DNA of 64,000 nucleotides from Epiperipatus broadwayi. Its lineage: Eukaryota > Onychophora > Udeonychophora > Euonychophora > Peripatidae. Numbering within the stretch: position 1 is the first letter of the stretch; each line of letters opens with the position of its first letter. The stretch lies in the NCBI GenBank assembly GCA_028023455.1, contig JAQFVV010006221.1:11271473-11335472 (forward strand), written 5' to 3'. A program made the translations under genes and the position numbers. The notes beneath the pieces were generated by a model. That model was given only the letters and a program-made list of their open reading frames with translations. It was not told where the DNA came from and did no database searches. Below are positions 11,815 through 22,569 of the stretch, one piece after another.

Positions 11815-11995
11815 CTGATATATGGACAGTTGAGATCTTAAACTGGATTTCAAGAGATTTAAAAGACCTGGGAAGATACTACATGTGAGATGTATGGATG
11901 AAATAAGGAAGTGTGTTGCGGTGATGTGGAGAAGATGGATTGAATTTGAAGAGACCTTGATCCTGCAGTGGATCAGTAATAGTAAAAAATGATAT
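11815..11995 (+). pseudogene. LINE reverse transcriptase C-terminal fragment
   Basis: Across two frames the + strand reads WTVEILNWISRDLK, then RCMDEIRKC, VMWRR and WIEFEETLILQ. This is the extreme C-terminus of a non-LTR RT protein, of the kind ending 'W..IL.W.PR...RP..RW.DEIRK.AG..W...A.DR..W...GEAF..QW'. Two more fragments of the same family lie at 17930-18560 and 41080-41560 on the minus strand. All three preserve mainly the 3' end, as expected for 5'-truncated LINE insertions. The minus-strand open frame here is a shadow. Confidence 0.7.
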
Positions 11996-12266
11996 TGTTG
12001 ATAATGCATAATTAATTTAATTATCTTTTATTTGAATATTAAGAAAGTTTGTGACTTATGGTGAAATGAAAATATCTTCTTTTTTTTTAAATATAAATTT
12101 ATTTAGTAAATTAATTACATATTTAAAAAGATGGTGTTAAGTAAAGGGCATAATATTGTTGTGATAGAAGGTTGTTCATCTTACATATCAATCCTGAATG
12201 AGCCTTGTTGCTTGTTATGTACATCTTGGTTTAGAGTGTTTGTTTGATGCGATTGAGCTTGGGGCA

Positions 12267-12605
12267 TTAAGTCTTAGATATTTGTGGACCTGTGAATAGG
12301 TTCCAGGTATCTTTGTATTGAAGTTTTGATGTAAGCAATTGATCTCTATTCCTCATTTGGTTTAGTTTTTGAATGAAATAGGTATCTTCATCCAGGTGCA
12401 GATTAGTGAAATATTTCATACACCTAACTGTCCATATGGCATAAGTTAAAAAAAAATTGAGTCTTATTACTGCATTTTTTTGGGGGGGGTTTAAGGCAGT
12501 CTTTAAGTGAGAGAATTTTGTAGTAATCAATTTTTGAGTTTTCATAGATAATTTTTCGGATATTAACCAAACCGGTGCAGTTGAAAATAATGTGATTAAC
12601 TGAAA
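12267..12605 (-). pseudogene. LINE-like RT tail with zinc-knuckle-like segment
   Basis: On the minus strand from 12600 the frame reads VNHIIFNCTGLVNIRK, then ILSLKDCLK. A shift at the G8/T7 run (about 12475-12490) joins it to a 92-codon open frame containing LNFFLTYAIWTVRCMKYF. Non-LTR RTs often end with an 'E..xHxxFxC' knuckle-like segment followed by a W-rich 'AIWxxRN' helix, and this matches that layout. It is not the same family as the fragments at 11815 and 41080. Confidence is moderate because the similarity rests on a few motifs. Confidence 0.4.
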
Positions 12606-12609
12606 ATAT

Positions 12610-13840
12610 CTTTTAATTTAAAATTCATAGACTTGCAAAAAATGATTAAAATTAACAGTATTGTTTTTCACAATGCAATAATCATATTTACTTTATCAAA
12701 AAAGAATGACAGAAATCCCTTGAGAGAATAAAGAAGCCAAATGACTTCTGTATTATTTTAAATTTTGAATTTTTCGGTTCCGCCCTTTCCTTCTGTATAC
12801 TTTTCTATATACTATAGAATACATATATGCATTTATTCATGTGTGTGAATACGCACGGTGAACTATAATATTATATTTAAAATAATTTTTTGAACTTTAA
12901 ATATTTTCAAAAAGAGAAGCAAATATCATTAACTAAAAAAAAAAAAAAAGACAAAAATTTGCATTATAATCAGATAATAAATTATAACACACTCAATTAC
13001 TGTCTACATGCCACTTTTATTAATTAAACGACTAGGTTGAAGAATTTATTTAATTCAAGTAAAAAGTAGGCAATTAATTTTTAAAAAGGATCAATTAGTT
13101 AACAACTAAATGGAAAGTAATCAGTTTAATTAAATCTGCTGACTGGCCACAAAAGATGACCTCACATATTAAACAAACATTTGAAACCTTTAAGATTTAA
13201 TGCGGCTTTAGAAGGCACCAGTATTCCCAACAATATAGATTTATTATTGCAAAAATAGAATTGCTCTTCCGGGACCTTTTAAGTAAGCAGATGAATGCGA
13301 AGTTAAACTTAGGAAATTATGACTGGTTTTACAGCATACAGCCTCAATTGAAGTTGATGAATATATATATATAGATTACAATTTGTCTGTTCGTTTGTTT
13401 AATAATATATTTTATAAACGAAATCAAAGTGTCACTAATACTATACATTATAATAATAATGAATATAAGATGCATTTAAATAATAATATTTTAGAGTTAA
13501 AATTTTCAAAAATTCTATACTTATCAAAATATTTAGGATAGCTTTGACTTGAAACAACTAGACGAAAGCATATACAATTCAACAAATTCTTTCCATTTCT
13601 CTGACTTTTAAATCTCGTATATAGCAAGTTACTAAAAACAACACGTATTTATTGTGATTGTTTTAATTATATGTCGAAATGTAGATCTCGTCCATTAAAT
13701 AAGATTTTTTTTTTTTTCAAGTCTTTTTAATTTTTTCTCTTTACCCTAAGATCACGGTGTCAGCTTTTTTACCCTCCACAGCCTTTTTCCTTATCTTTCA
13801 TAATTCCTTTATCTTTCATTATTAGTAGTGATATTTTATT
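12610..13840. other. no recognised feature
   Basis: AT-rich DNA with poly-A (12938-12950) and poly-T (13708-13719) runs. No open frame of note and no repeat seen elsewhere in the window. Confidence 0.45.
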
Positions 13841-13844
13841 TTTT

Positions 13845-13918
13845 TTCATATGTCATAGCATCGGCCGGGACGCGAACCCACACCCGTCTGCAACCAACTG
13901 GCTAACAACGCTTGACTA
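13845..13918 (-). mobile_element. tRNA-derived SINE, internally deleted
   Basis: On the minus strand: 'tcaagcgttgttagcc', then B box 'gggttcgcgtccc', then 'gatgctatgacatatg' and an A-run. The middle of the tRNA head is shorter than in the copy at 11409. B box and linker match the other five copies. Confidence 0.75.
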
Positions 13919-14307
13919 GTGATTATTTTGTATATAAATCATGCACATTTTAAACAAAACATTTACTGAGGTATCAACAATTCAAAAGTATTCCTTAAAT
14001 TTAAGTTAGAATAAGAAATAAAAATTAATGTTTGCTACGTTTGAAAAGTTTTGCACCACAATAGACACTTTTAGTTCTGTTCAAAAACAAAAACCTTACT
14101 TAACGAATAAATTTGGTTTTCTATTATTAATATAGGCTACTATACTTTGTTATAATAAAATGTTTTTATTGAAGAGCATAAATGAACTGACGCATAGGAT
14201 TAACTAAATTAAATATTTATTTTTTGAAGATTATTAAAAACTATTTTAAACATCTATTTAATAAATAAAATTGCTCCTAAAAAAATTTAACCATGGATAT
14301 TATTTTT

Positions 14308-14785
14308 AAACAAGACTAAACTCTCCATACAGTAGTGCCACCCTGTGCCAACCAGAGTAATCATTGCATGCCAGAAGACTTGTGCATAAAATCCCTATCT
14401 AATGCCTACTCATCCAATATCCCCAGACTAGTTTCTGGCTTGTGGCCTTCGTCAGTGAGGAGCCTTGGATCTGAGAGTACTGCACCTAGATCTTAGGATC
14501 TAATGCAACCCTCCAGCAACCACCTTTTATCTCTACTTAACTATAAAACTATGAGAATGAAATTGAAAACACAAAAATATTTTCAATCTAAGCTCAATAC
14601 CTTATATAGTCATATGAGTCATATGGATGAGTAGGCATTAGATAGGGATTTTATGCACAAGCCTTCTGGCATCCATTGATTACTCTGGTTGGCACAGGGT
14701 GGCACTACTGCATGGAGAGTTTTGTCTTGTTTATAAACAATTATGTGCTAGTTAAAAAGATGGTGATCATGTGATGCTTAATAAT
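14308..14785. mobile_element. HHR-A foldback element, inverted arms with ribozyme spacer
   Basis: Left arm (about 14308-14423) and right arm (about 14624-14740) are reverse complements: 'ctctccatacagtagtgcca', 'ctggcatcc' and 'gcctactcatcc' versus the mirror forms. The ~200-bp spacer begins with the hammerhead at 14414-14468 and continues with unique sequence. To the right follows the family end 'tataaacaattatgtgctag', 'gatggtgatcatgtgatg'. Eight other members lie in the window (28912, 29350, 30395, 42128, 45487, 50925, 53965, 58690). There is no coding capacity. It may be non-autonomous and mobilised by a PLE. Confidence 0.75.
14414..14468 (-). ncRNA. type-I hammerhead ribozyme-like motif (HHR-A)
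   Basis: On the minus strand: core CTGACGA (14455-14449), stem II ggc/gcc with loop cacaa, GAAA (14435-14432), then 'ctagtc' forming a 2-bp stem III (AC/GU) with a 2-nt loop and a GUC cleavage triplet. Stem I pairs ctcctca with tggggat and, past an internal loop, ccaa with ttgg (about 6 + 4 bp). These are all hammerhead elements in the right order. One extra A lies between the core and stem II, and the closing G-C of stem II is absent, so activity is uncertain. Confidence 0.68.
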
Positions 14786-15111
14786 ATTATTTTTAATTTT
14801 TCTTTTTTTATAACCTGAATACTAAATTTTAAATACCCATACAACATTTACAGTGTTTGAGAATTGAACCTTCTACTCCATTTCAATAACCCCATTCCGT
14901 ACTTGTCCAAAAAAGCTTCATCAAGAACCATCAAACTACAGTTAGATTAAGTCACTTGTAAAAGTACTAGTCTGTGGTTTGAATCTAGGTCAAAGAAAAT
15001 TCTTTTCTCAAGAGGTTTAGAATTTTTCTATCAGTTAACTCACCCATAGTTAACCTAGCCAAATATCCAATATTGGATTGTAAATGATACCTAGTTATTT
15101 TTGGCAAGTTA

Positions 15112-15611
15112 NNNNNNNNNNNNNNNNNNNNNNNNNNNNNNNNNNNNNNNNNNNNNNNNNNNNNNNNNNNNNNNNNNNNNNNNNNNNNNNNNNNNNNNNN
15201 NNNNNNNNNNNNNNNNNNNNNNNNNNNNNNNNNNNNNNNNNNNNNNNNNNNNNNNNNNNNNNNNNNNNNNNNNNNNNNNNNNNNNNNNNNNNNNNNNNNN
15301 NNNNNNNNNNNNNNNNNNNNNNNNNNNNNNNNNNNNNNNNNNNNNNNNNNNNNNNNNNNNNNNNNNNNNNNNNNNNNNNNNNNNNNNNNNNNNNNNNNNN
15401 NNNNNNNNNNNNNNNNNNNNNNNNNNNNNNNNNNNNNNNNNNNNNNNNNNNNNNNNNNNNNNNNNNNNNNNNNNNNNNNNNNNNNNNNNNNNNNNNNNNN
15501 NNNNNNNNNNNNNNNNNNNNNNNNNNNNNNNNNNNNNNNNNNNNNNNNNNNNNNNNNNNNNNNNNNNNNNNNNNNNNNNNNNNNNNNNNNNNNNNNNNNN
15601 NNNNNNNNNNN
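15112..15611. other. assembly gap (500 N)
   Basis: Exactly 500 N, the usual placeholder for a scaffold join of unknown size. Open frames spanning it are artefacts. Confidence 0.99.
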
Positions 15612-16420
15612 CTAGCATACTTCTACAAAATTTGCACCTTAATTGTTTAATTATTGGTGTAAATTGCAATTTTGTAATGAATGGTCATTCGCAATCACAT
15701 GTTGATTATTTGATGCCATTTATTGCTTAAATGTGTCAGTAGTGGTTTTGGGCAGTCCTTAAAATTCAAAATGGCAATGAGCACACTAAATCAGTACCAA
15801 TTTGTCTTATATATTATTTATCAAAACATTTAAGCATCAAATAAAAAACTGTAATGATTTTAAATTGCATTCTGCAAATAAGTAAATACAAGCATGACAA
15901 AATCTTACATTGTGTTCAGTTAATTTAATTCAAAAGTTTATCACATCAGGAAGAAAACATTATTAAATTTAACCATCTTACTTATTGAATAATCTGTATC
16001 ACAATAATTAATTTTAATGACATTTTCGATAGATTAACTATGCTAAAAATGCAAAAAGCTCAATCATATTTGTTTATTAACATGAACAACATATTATTTT
16101 TTATTATCATAATTGTATTTATATTATTATTTTTTATTAATTAAGTTTTCATGATGTGTATCATTTTCTTTGCCTTCTAAAATTTAATTATTGTACTTTT
16201 TTTAGAATTATAATTAATAAAATTAACTTTAAATTAAAATATAAGTATATATTTGTATTTGTTATTTAATAAAAAAAAATTTTTATTATATTTTGAATTT
16301 TTTAGAGCTCACTTTATGTACAAGTTTTATTAAATTTAAAAAATAAGAATAATATTTTGGTATAAAAATGGAAGTTGAGTGAAAAGGCAATATATTTTAA
16401 TTGATAACTTTTAATATATA
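15612..16420. other. no recognised feature
   Basis: AT-rich DNA with poly-T/poly-A runs. No frame, RNA gene or in-window repeat identified. Confidence 0.45.
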
Positions 16421-16427
16421 TATTTAT

Positions 16428-16620
16428 TCGCTTTTTCTATCTATTTATTTATCCATTTAAATATCGATCTATTTAACTATTTGTAATATCTACCTAACTA
16501 TCTATTCATCTATATATCTCTTTATCTATCTATTTATCTATTTACCTAACTATGTATCTTTCTAAGTATCTATGTGTATGTATCCATCCACCCATCCATC
16601 CATCTATCTATCTATCTAAT
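16428..16620. repeat. degenerate (TCTA)n/(TATC)n microsatellite
   Basis: A run of imperfect tetranucleotides on the theme atct/atcc/attt, ending in 'catccatc' and 'tctatctatc'. A shorter related patch is at 16840-16915. Pure polymerase-slippage DNA with substitutions. Confidence 0.85.
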
Positions 16621-16979
16621 TTCAATTCAATAATTGTTTACATTTTTATGTAAATGTTATATTTAGACAGTATTTTGCACATTCAACAATAAAAAATTAT
16701 AAATCTAAAAAGTATTTAAGCCTTCAACATGACATTTATGGTCAGAGTTGTAGCTTTAGAGCTTCATAAATTTAATAATCTTTTATTGTAAAACATGCAA
16801 TACACTGTTTAAGTATAGAACTACTTATTTCCACATATTTGACTATCTGCCTATATTGTTTACCTATTCATTTATCAAAATATTCATTTATCCATCAATC
16901 TATCCAAATGACAATTTACAGAAAACTTACACATACATGAAAATATTTAGTATATACATCCAATCATGCCAGAAATACA

Positions 16980-17640
16980 AGTTTGTTCAGAAACCAATGA
17001 CTTGGAAAAAGAAAAGTTCTATATAGAACAAACTCATGAAAAATGGTTAGCCATCAGCTGTCGTTAAGACAATCCTAAATAGACAACAAAAAGAGTCATC
17101 AAAAGAAAAAAACAATTTTTGATATGGTAAACATACTTAAAATAGCAAATAAATCAAGGAAAATCTGAAATCAGTATAACATGAGAACAGCTTTCAGAGT
17201 CATCTATAAAACCTAAACTTGAAATGCTGAAAAAAAAAACCTGCATCTATGAAATACTATGTTAATGTTGAAGGATGTATATTGATGAGACCAGTCACTC
17301 CATTGAAAAGTGACTATGGTAACACTGATGATTAGAACAAAGAAAACAGTTGTAACTAAGATATCAGACCATGTATGTACTGATGAACATATGTTCAACT
17401 GGAAAAATACAGAAATATTGGATAGAGAGGAAAAAGTACAAAGAAGAAAATTCATTATGACAAATAAACCCATAAATCAACTTAGTATGACTATACATAA
17501 TGTATGGAAGCCACTAATCAACTATTATCTTAGAAAAAATGGAGAAATCAGGAGAAAACTCACAAATAAGTGTATAAAATTTGTACTGACTGTTGCTTTT
17601 GGTAAGATGGCTCAGTTGGATAGCATTACTTAAAAAATCA
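16980..17640 (+). pseudogene. PLE-B copy 1: RT end and GIY-YIG endonuclease, broken
   Basis: From about 16985 the reading CSETNDLEKEKFYIEQT matches the RT thumb region of copy 2 (CSENSDLKKEKIYMEQT). After several stops, 'KLEMLKKK', 'MYIDETSHSIEK' and the open stretch 17310-17633 (KISDHVCTDEHMFNWKNTEI, LDREEKVQRRKF, MTIHNVWKPLINYYLRK) match the GIY-YIG domain and C-terminus of copies 2 and 3. The YIGET box has become YIDET. The fragment is 5' truncated, so catalytic RT motifs are absent. It runs straight into the tRNA-like/hammerhead-like tail at 17590-17850. Confidence 0.72.
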
Positions 17641-17850
17641 ACATTCAAGAAACTAGGGGTTGATTCTTGCACTAGTACTGTCACTGGTCAGACCAGAATC
17701 ACCTGAAGAAGAGAGAATAATACCTTTCAAAATGTGTGCATATACTAACCTGTGAGCTATTACTAATAGATGAATGTAATTTTGGAAATTTAAATCAAAT
17801 TTTTTCAAAGACATTCAATACTAATATTAGATAATGGAAATAGTCCAACA
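17590..17850 (+). repeat. PLE-B 3' tail: tRNA-like plus hammerhead-like
   Basis: Just at the end of the endonuclease frame comes 'gatggctcagttggatagca' (A-box-like) and 'ggggttgattcttgc' (decayed B box). Then follow 'gtactgtcactggtcag', 'cacctgaagaagagag' (CTGAAGA core), 'atacctttcaaaatgtgtgc' (decayed GAAA) and the tail 'cattcaatactaatatt', 'gatgaatg'. The same series follows the endonuclease in copies 2 and 3. The tail also occurs without coding sequence at 43475, 46450 and 52738. Confidence 0.68.
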
Positions 17851-17929
17851 AATAAATATAATTAAAATACCATTACTACGAAATCTTCGGGAAAATGCAA
17901 GATATGTAGTTCAATAGATTTTTTTTTAT

Positions 17930-18560
17930 CTCTAGCCTCTCTTCTTGACATCACCCTCAGCATATTTTAGTATTTCATCAAACAATCTCACACGTGGCCT
18001 CTTTCTAAGTCTTTTACAATTTCTTGGAATCCAGTTTAATATTTCAACAGCACTATTATCATATATGTCCAACCCAACTCCATTTCAGTCTTTTAATTCT
18101 TTCAATGATGTCAAAACCCTCGTTTGTTCTCTCATACATGTATTTTGTTTTCGATCTCTTCTTGTTACTCTTATCATACATTTTTTATACTTCATTGGCT
18201 GGTCTGATGTCCCTGTAATTCTCTTCTGTTAAGTGACCAAGTCTCAGATCAATAACTAAGAACTGATAAAACATATTTATTAAAAATCCTTTTCAGACCC
18301 ATAGAAATATTTTCTTTTAATATTATTTTTACCAAAAGCACTCCAACTGAGTTATGTTTTCATCTGTAGTAATAATCTGACCAAGGTATATGTAGTTGTC
18401 AACTTTTTCTAACTCATCATTATTTTCAACTTTTTCTAACTCATCATTACCAATCTTTATTTCCTTATTTAGAGAAAATCAATTGAACATTACTTTAGTT
18501 CTTTTAACATTTATTTTTAATTCTAAATTTTTTTCATCTGATTTCGATTCAAAAATAGTT
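17930..18560 (-). pseudogene. LINE RT 3' half, decayed
   Basis: On the minus strand, in broken frames: LELKINVKRTKVMFN, IKIGNDELEKV, DNYIYLGQIITTDENIT, YVLSVLSY-SETWSL, then VEILNWIPRNCKRLRKRPRV and DEILKYAEGDVKKR. These are the late RT motifs of RTE/CR1-type non-LTR elements (KTKVM, YLGxxI, Y-G-ETW) and the conserved C-terminal 'ILxWxPRxxxRxRxRPxxRxxDEI' tail. 'DELEKV...' is locally duplicated (18405-18450). It overlaps nothing else, and the plus-strand frames here are shadows. Confidence 0.78.
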
Positions 18561-18680
18561 CAAACTAAAACTTAATGTAATATTTGGGTATATGAGCACA
18601 GACTTTCACACGACCTACCACTCTCCACTCTATCTAATAACACTGATACACTCAAGCACATATATGCTGAAAAGATAAAT

Positions 18681-18735
18681 AATCACTCATATCCGTATTT
18701 CATGCTAAACCAGCAAACATCAGTTGGTCCAGATT
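18681..18735 (-). ncRNA. degenerate type-I hammerhead (HHR-1), left arm
   Basis: On the minus strand: aatc, ccaa, CTGATGT (18723-18717), stem II tgct-ggttt-agca, GAAA (18701-18698). The last core base is T instead of A, and the 3' stem I strand is changed, so it is likely inactive. Confidence 0.5.
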
Positions 18736-19129
18736 ATCATCTCCCACACATATATACTATAAACGCTCAGATATACCTTAAGATAGACAAACTTCACACT
18801 TTAATGGACAGGCTCCAATCTACTACACACTCCACCTCTTCAACCGTCCATCCAATTGAAAATCTGATGATGGAATGCTCAAAGGTCACCCTGAGGCTGA
18901 GATTCTTGTCACACCCATGTTGACCTAAGGTCAATCTGAACCCTACATGTACAGGACATAATCCATTTAATACATATGCACTTCGAGCATTCCATCAACA
19001 GATTTTTAATTGGATGGACAGTTGAAGAGTTGGAGTGTGTAGTAGATTGGAGCCTGTCCATTAAATTGTGAAGTTTGTCTATCTTAATATATATCTGAGC
19101 ATTTATAGTATATATGTGTGGGAGATGAT

Positions 19130-19184
19130 AATCTGGTATAACTGATGATTGCTGGTTTAGCATGAAATACGTATATTGGTGATT
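19130..19184 (+). ncRNA. type-I hammerhead-like (HHR-1), right arm
   Basis: Core CTGATGA (19142-19148), stem II tgct/agca with loop ggttt, GAAA (19164-19167). Stem III ATA/TAT around a 2-nt loop places an AUA cleavage triplet next. Outer stem I aatc (19130-19133) pairs with gatt (19181-19184). The inner stem I strand is mutated (tataa for ccaa). Confidence 0.6.
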
Positions 19185-19309
19185 ATTTATCTTTTTAGCA
19201 TATATGTGCTTGAGTGTATCAGTGTTATTAGATAGAGTGGAGAGTGGTGGGTCGTGTGAAAGTCTGTGCTCATATACCCTATATATTACATATATAGACA
19301 CAGGTATAT

Positions 19310-20870
19310 AATAAGCCTGTGTTTCAGTTAAAACTTAATGATAATTAATAACTAAAGAAAACAATCACAAAAATTCTATGAAGCTGTACATATATAAAGC
19401 ATCACAGAATTTTTATATTGTTGTTTTCTCTCATTATTAACTATCTTAAATTTTAGTATTAGCTATTTTTAAATCAAAATCATTATCATTCACTGCTATT
19501 GTGTCGATTTTTTACTCTACCCTCTGTTATATATTTATGAAGTATAAACATGATTGTACATTTAATAACTGTCAGAGATCAAATAGAATAACATTGGTTA
19601 TTTTAATTGCAAAATGGCAGCAAACCTAAATGTTTCCCAAATCATTTGGAAACTGAGATCATTAAATAGGGTTCTTTGGGTGTCAATTTAAAAAGTGGCC
19701 GCTATTTTGATGACGATCAATATACTTTAGTTTTAAATTCAATGTTTTGATGTGGAATATAATCATCATTAGTTAATTCTATATATTTTCTATATCAAGG
19801 AGGAAAAATATAATACATGCATTTTCTTGAATGGGACGTATTTTGTTATTCCACATTCATATCTATCATAATATATATTATGTTTATGTAATAAGCAACT
19901 ATATATATGATTAAAAACATATCCTTTTACACACTTAGCTGTATATGTGTGTGCACATGTGAATTATAACCAGTTGGCCACATGGCTGCACTAAAAGAAA
20001 AAGATAATAAGAATTAGATAGTTGGCAATATATTCGAACTCAGGTTTAATTAAAGGATTATTTCATTAATGGGGAAAAGTAAGATTTAATTTTCTTATAC
20101 TTAGTTTTTTAAAGGGTCATTATTTAACTCAATATTTTTAAGTCCCCATATGATAGTGTGAGAATTATCAAACATTTAATTTGTTAATAATAATATGATT
20201 TTAATAGAGGAATTATTTTAATAAGTTATAAATGATTATAAATGGGAGAAAGAGAATTGTGAAAAAATGTAAACAAGTTTTTTTTGACACTCTCCCTCTG
20301 TAGTAGTTATAATTAATTAGTAGTTTTAATTTAAACTATGAAAAATGTATCAAGAAAAGAAACAAATTATTTTCTTTGGTTTTTGTACCTTATTTTAAGA
20401 GATTAAGTTTTGTGTTTAAGAGCTTTTTAAAGAAAGAAAACAAAATAAGAGTTTGATACCTTTGTAAATTTTATTTTTAAACAGAGTTGTTTTTCAATGT
20501 CTTTGATTAAGGAGGGAAATAACTGAACAATTGCATCTATGAGAATTTATTTAATTGATTGTAGTGGAAATTGTGATAAGAAAGATAGATTGTGATTGTC
20601 TTGTGAGCAAGATTGTTGTAGACAAATATTAGGGGTGGGTCAATAAATCATAAGATCCAAATGTCTGGTATGAAAAAAGATTCCTGTAGTTGTTCAAATG
20701 AGAACAGCCCAAGCTTAATCCAGCTGACAAAAAAAAGCATAAGTCTTTACTAAACTACTAAATATAATAGCAGAAGTTTTAATTAAGCTTTTAGCATATT
20801 ATGAGTTTAGCCCTAAAAATGGCTTTGCAATGAAAAATATGTGCTAGATTCAGCTACAAGTTAGGCATCA
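19310..20870. other. no recognised feature
   Basis: AT-rich DNA without a supported frame or a repeat seen elsewhere in the window. Confidence 0.4.
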
Positions 20871-20879
20871 CCTTCCTCC

Positions 20880-21350
20880 ATGTGGCCTACCTTCACTGGA
20901 AGAAAATGTAGAAAGGGTAAAAAAACTAAAGTAGTCTGTAATCTTTCCTTTGACCAAAAGCATAAATCTCTCTCTACATATGTCTCACCTGGAAATTCAA
21001 GAGGAGACCAAATGGACAAAATGTGCTGTTTTTCATTTACTTGGAATTGCTACAGATCCAGGAAAAAAACAAATTTAACCAGGCTGATGTCTAGAAGCAT
21101 TCAGAAAGAAATTCCATCAGAAGCAACTAGAAAGGTTTCCATATATAAAAAAGCCATGGCTACAGATTTTTCTATGTATGCACACTATTTTTTTGTTAAT
21201 AATTTTTTTTTGTTTCATAAAAGTAATAATAATTTGTTTTTGTGTTGTATAAGAATTGATAATAGTAAATATTTCATTAAGGTAAAATATTTCAAATTGT
21301 TAGACTTTTTTAAAAACCCAGGCAAATTTATATTACAAATGATGAAATAG
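20880..21350 (+). CDS. unrecognised 156-codon open frame
   Basis: The first ~95 codons are basic and less AT-biased than the surroundings (TGRKCRKGKKTKVVCN, SPGNSRGDQMDKMCCF, RKKTNLTRLMSRSIQKEIP). The rest is low-complexity F/N/K-rich sequence typical of AT-rich non-coding DNA. No signal peptide, zinc finger or known fold is apparent, and no homologous copy exists in the window. It may be a decayed exon, a fragment of an unknown element, or chance. A poly-A-like run follows at 21362-21370. Confidence 0.15.
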   Translation: MWPTFTGRKCRKGKKTKVVCNLSFDQKHKSLSTYVSPGNSRGDQMDKMCCFSFTWNCYRSRKKTNLTRLMSRSIQKEIPSEATRKVSIYKKAMATDFSMYAHYFFVNNFFLFHKSNNNLFLCCIRIDNSKYFIKVKYFKLLDFFKNPGKFILQMMK

Positions 21351-22560
21351 TTTTTAAAATGAAAAAAAAAATCTGTTGTAAAGTTAAAATTTTTTTTTTC
21401 TTGCTAAGCTGAATAGAAGATTATCTTTGATTCTGAACATGCTGTTAATTAATTCTTCAATATTTTAAAGAAATTAAACCAAAGATTATTATCTTTACTT
21501 TTGGAAATATTGTAAAAATAGAAAAAAGAATCTTAATTTTTTTGAAGAAATAGCTTAATGAATTTAGAATTAATCCATGACTAAAATTGGTTAATATAAT
21601 TTTATCAAACTATATTGTTTTGATGAAGTGGATGGTTGAAATTACCTACTATCATGCCATTTTTTATTGTTGTTGTAAATTAATTAGAAATTAAATAATT
21701 GTTTTTGTTAAAATTAAAAATATGTTTTTAGTCTTAGTTTCTTTATTCTATCCAATTCCTGTTTCACAAATTTTAGTATGAGTGACCTTATATTATGACA
21801 GCTTATATTTTTGGATTTTTTTGATGATCCCAATAAAACTATTTATTTATAAGTAGGGAAAGCCTATAAATTACTTAAGATTATTTATAATAAGCTATTT
21901 TATTTATTTCTCTTTTTATCACCATAATAAATCATAGAGATCTTGCTTTACAAGCTACATTCATAACTGCTATATAGAAAGGGGCATATATTAGTGTATG
22001 GACATCCAGTTGCTAATTATACTGGAATGGGACAAAGAGAATATTCTTTAAAGTCCATGCACTACATTTTTATTTAGTTTAGTCTCTATTAGACATTAAA
22101 TTTATAGTTGTCTGGTACATTAATGGTACTAAGTGTCCAGAGCATTGATGATGATCAGTATGTTTTAACATTCCAGAATTATTGTTTTGATTATTATATA
22201 TTCTGATGAATGAGCACTTAGTTTGTTCATTCAAATTATGTTTAAATAATTGACCCAAGCTGGCAAAGGCTAAATATTTTGCCTGGTTCATGGCAGACCT
22301 ATTTCAAATCCAGTCACCGGGTTGACGATTTATTTTGATTGTTGATCATTCACAATAATGAATAACTTATACTTATTTTAGTGCTGGTGAACTTTTAGTT
22401 AATTATGCATATACTTATGATAGTTAGCTGCTGATCTCTTAAGAGTAGTCTCTTGTGCCATTTTATATTTTATACTGATAGTTAAATTTTATGTTTATTT
22501 TGAACTGGAGTTGATGATGATTTGCCATCATCCCAGGTTCAACATCAAAAATAGTGGTAG
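21351..22560. other. no recognised feature
   Basis: AT-rich DNA. The short minus-strand frame at 22079-22291 has no recognisable similarity. Confidence 0.4.
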
Positions 22561-22569
22561 CATTACAAA

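Larger units (their letters stand above)
18590..19290. repeat. head-to-head pair of HHR-1 units
   Basis: A minus-strand unit (about 18590-18960) faces a plus-strand unit (about 18960-19290) of the same family as 51246-51600. Blocks shared in mirror order: 'tatatgagcacagactttca', 'gtgttattagatagagtgga', 'aggctccaatctac', 'ggatggacagttgaagag', 'gcattccatca'. Centre near 18965. Each arm carries one hammerhead. The open frames on both strands (18702-18923 and 18909-19301) are near-identical to each other because of this symmetry, not because they code. Confidence 0.75.

Noticed and set aside
15084-15730. Long open frames on both strands
   Set aside because: They run through the 500-N gap and have no real sequence.
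18702-19301. 73- and 130-codon frames with nearly identical peptides on opposite strands
   Set aside because: The similarity is produced by the inverted pair of hammerhead units; no codon-level sign of coding.
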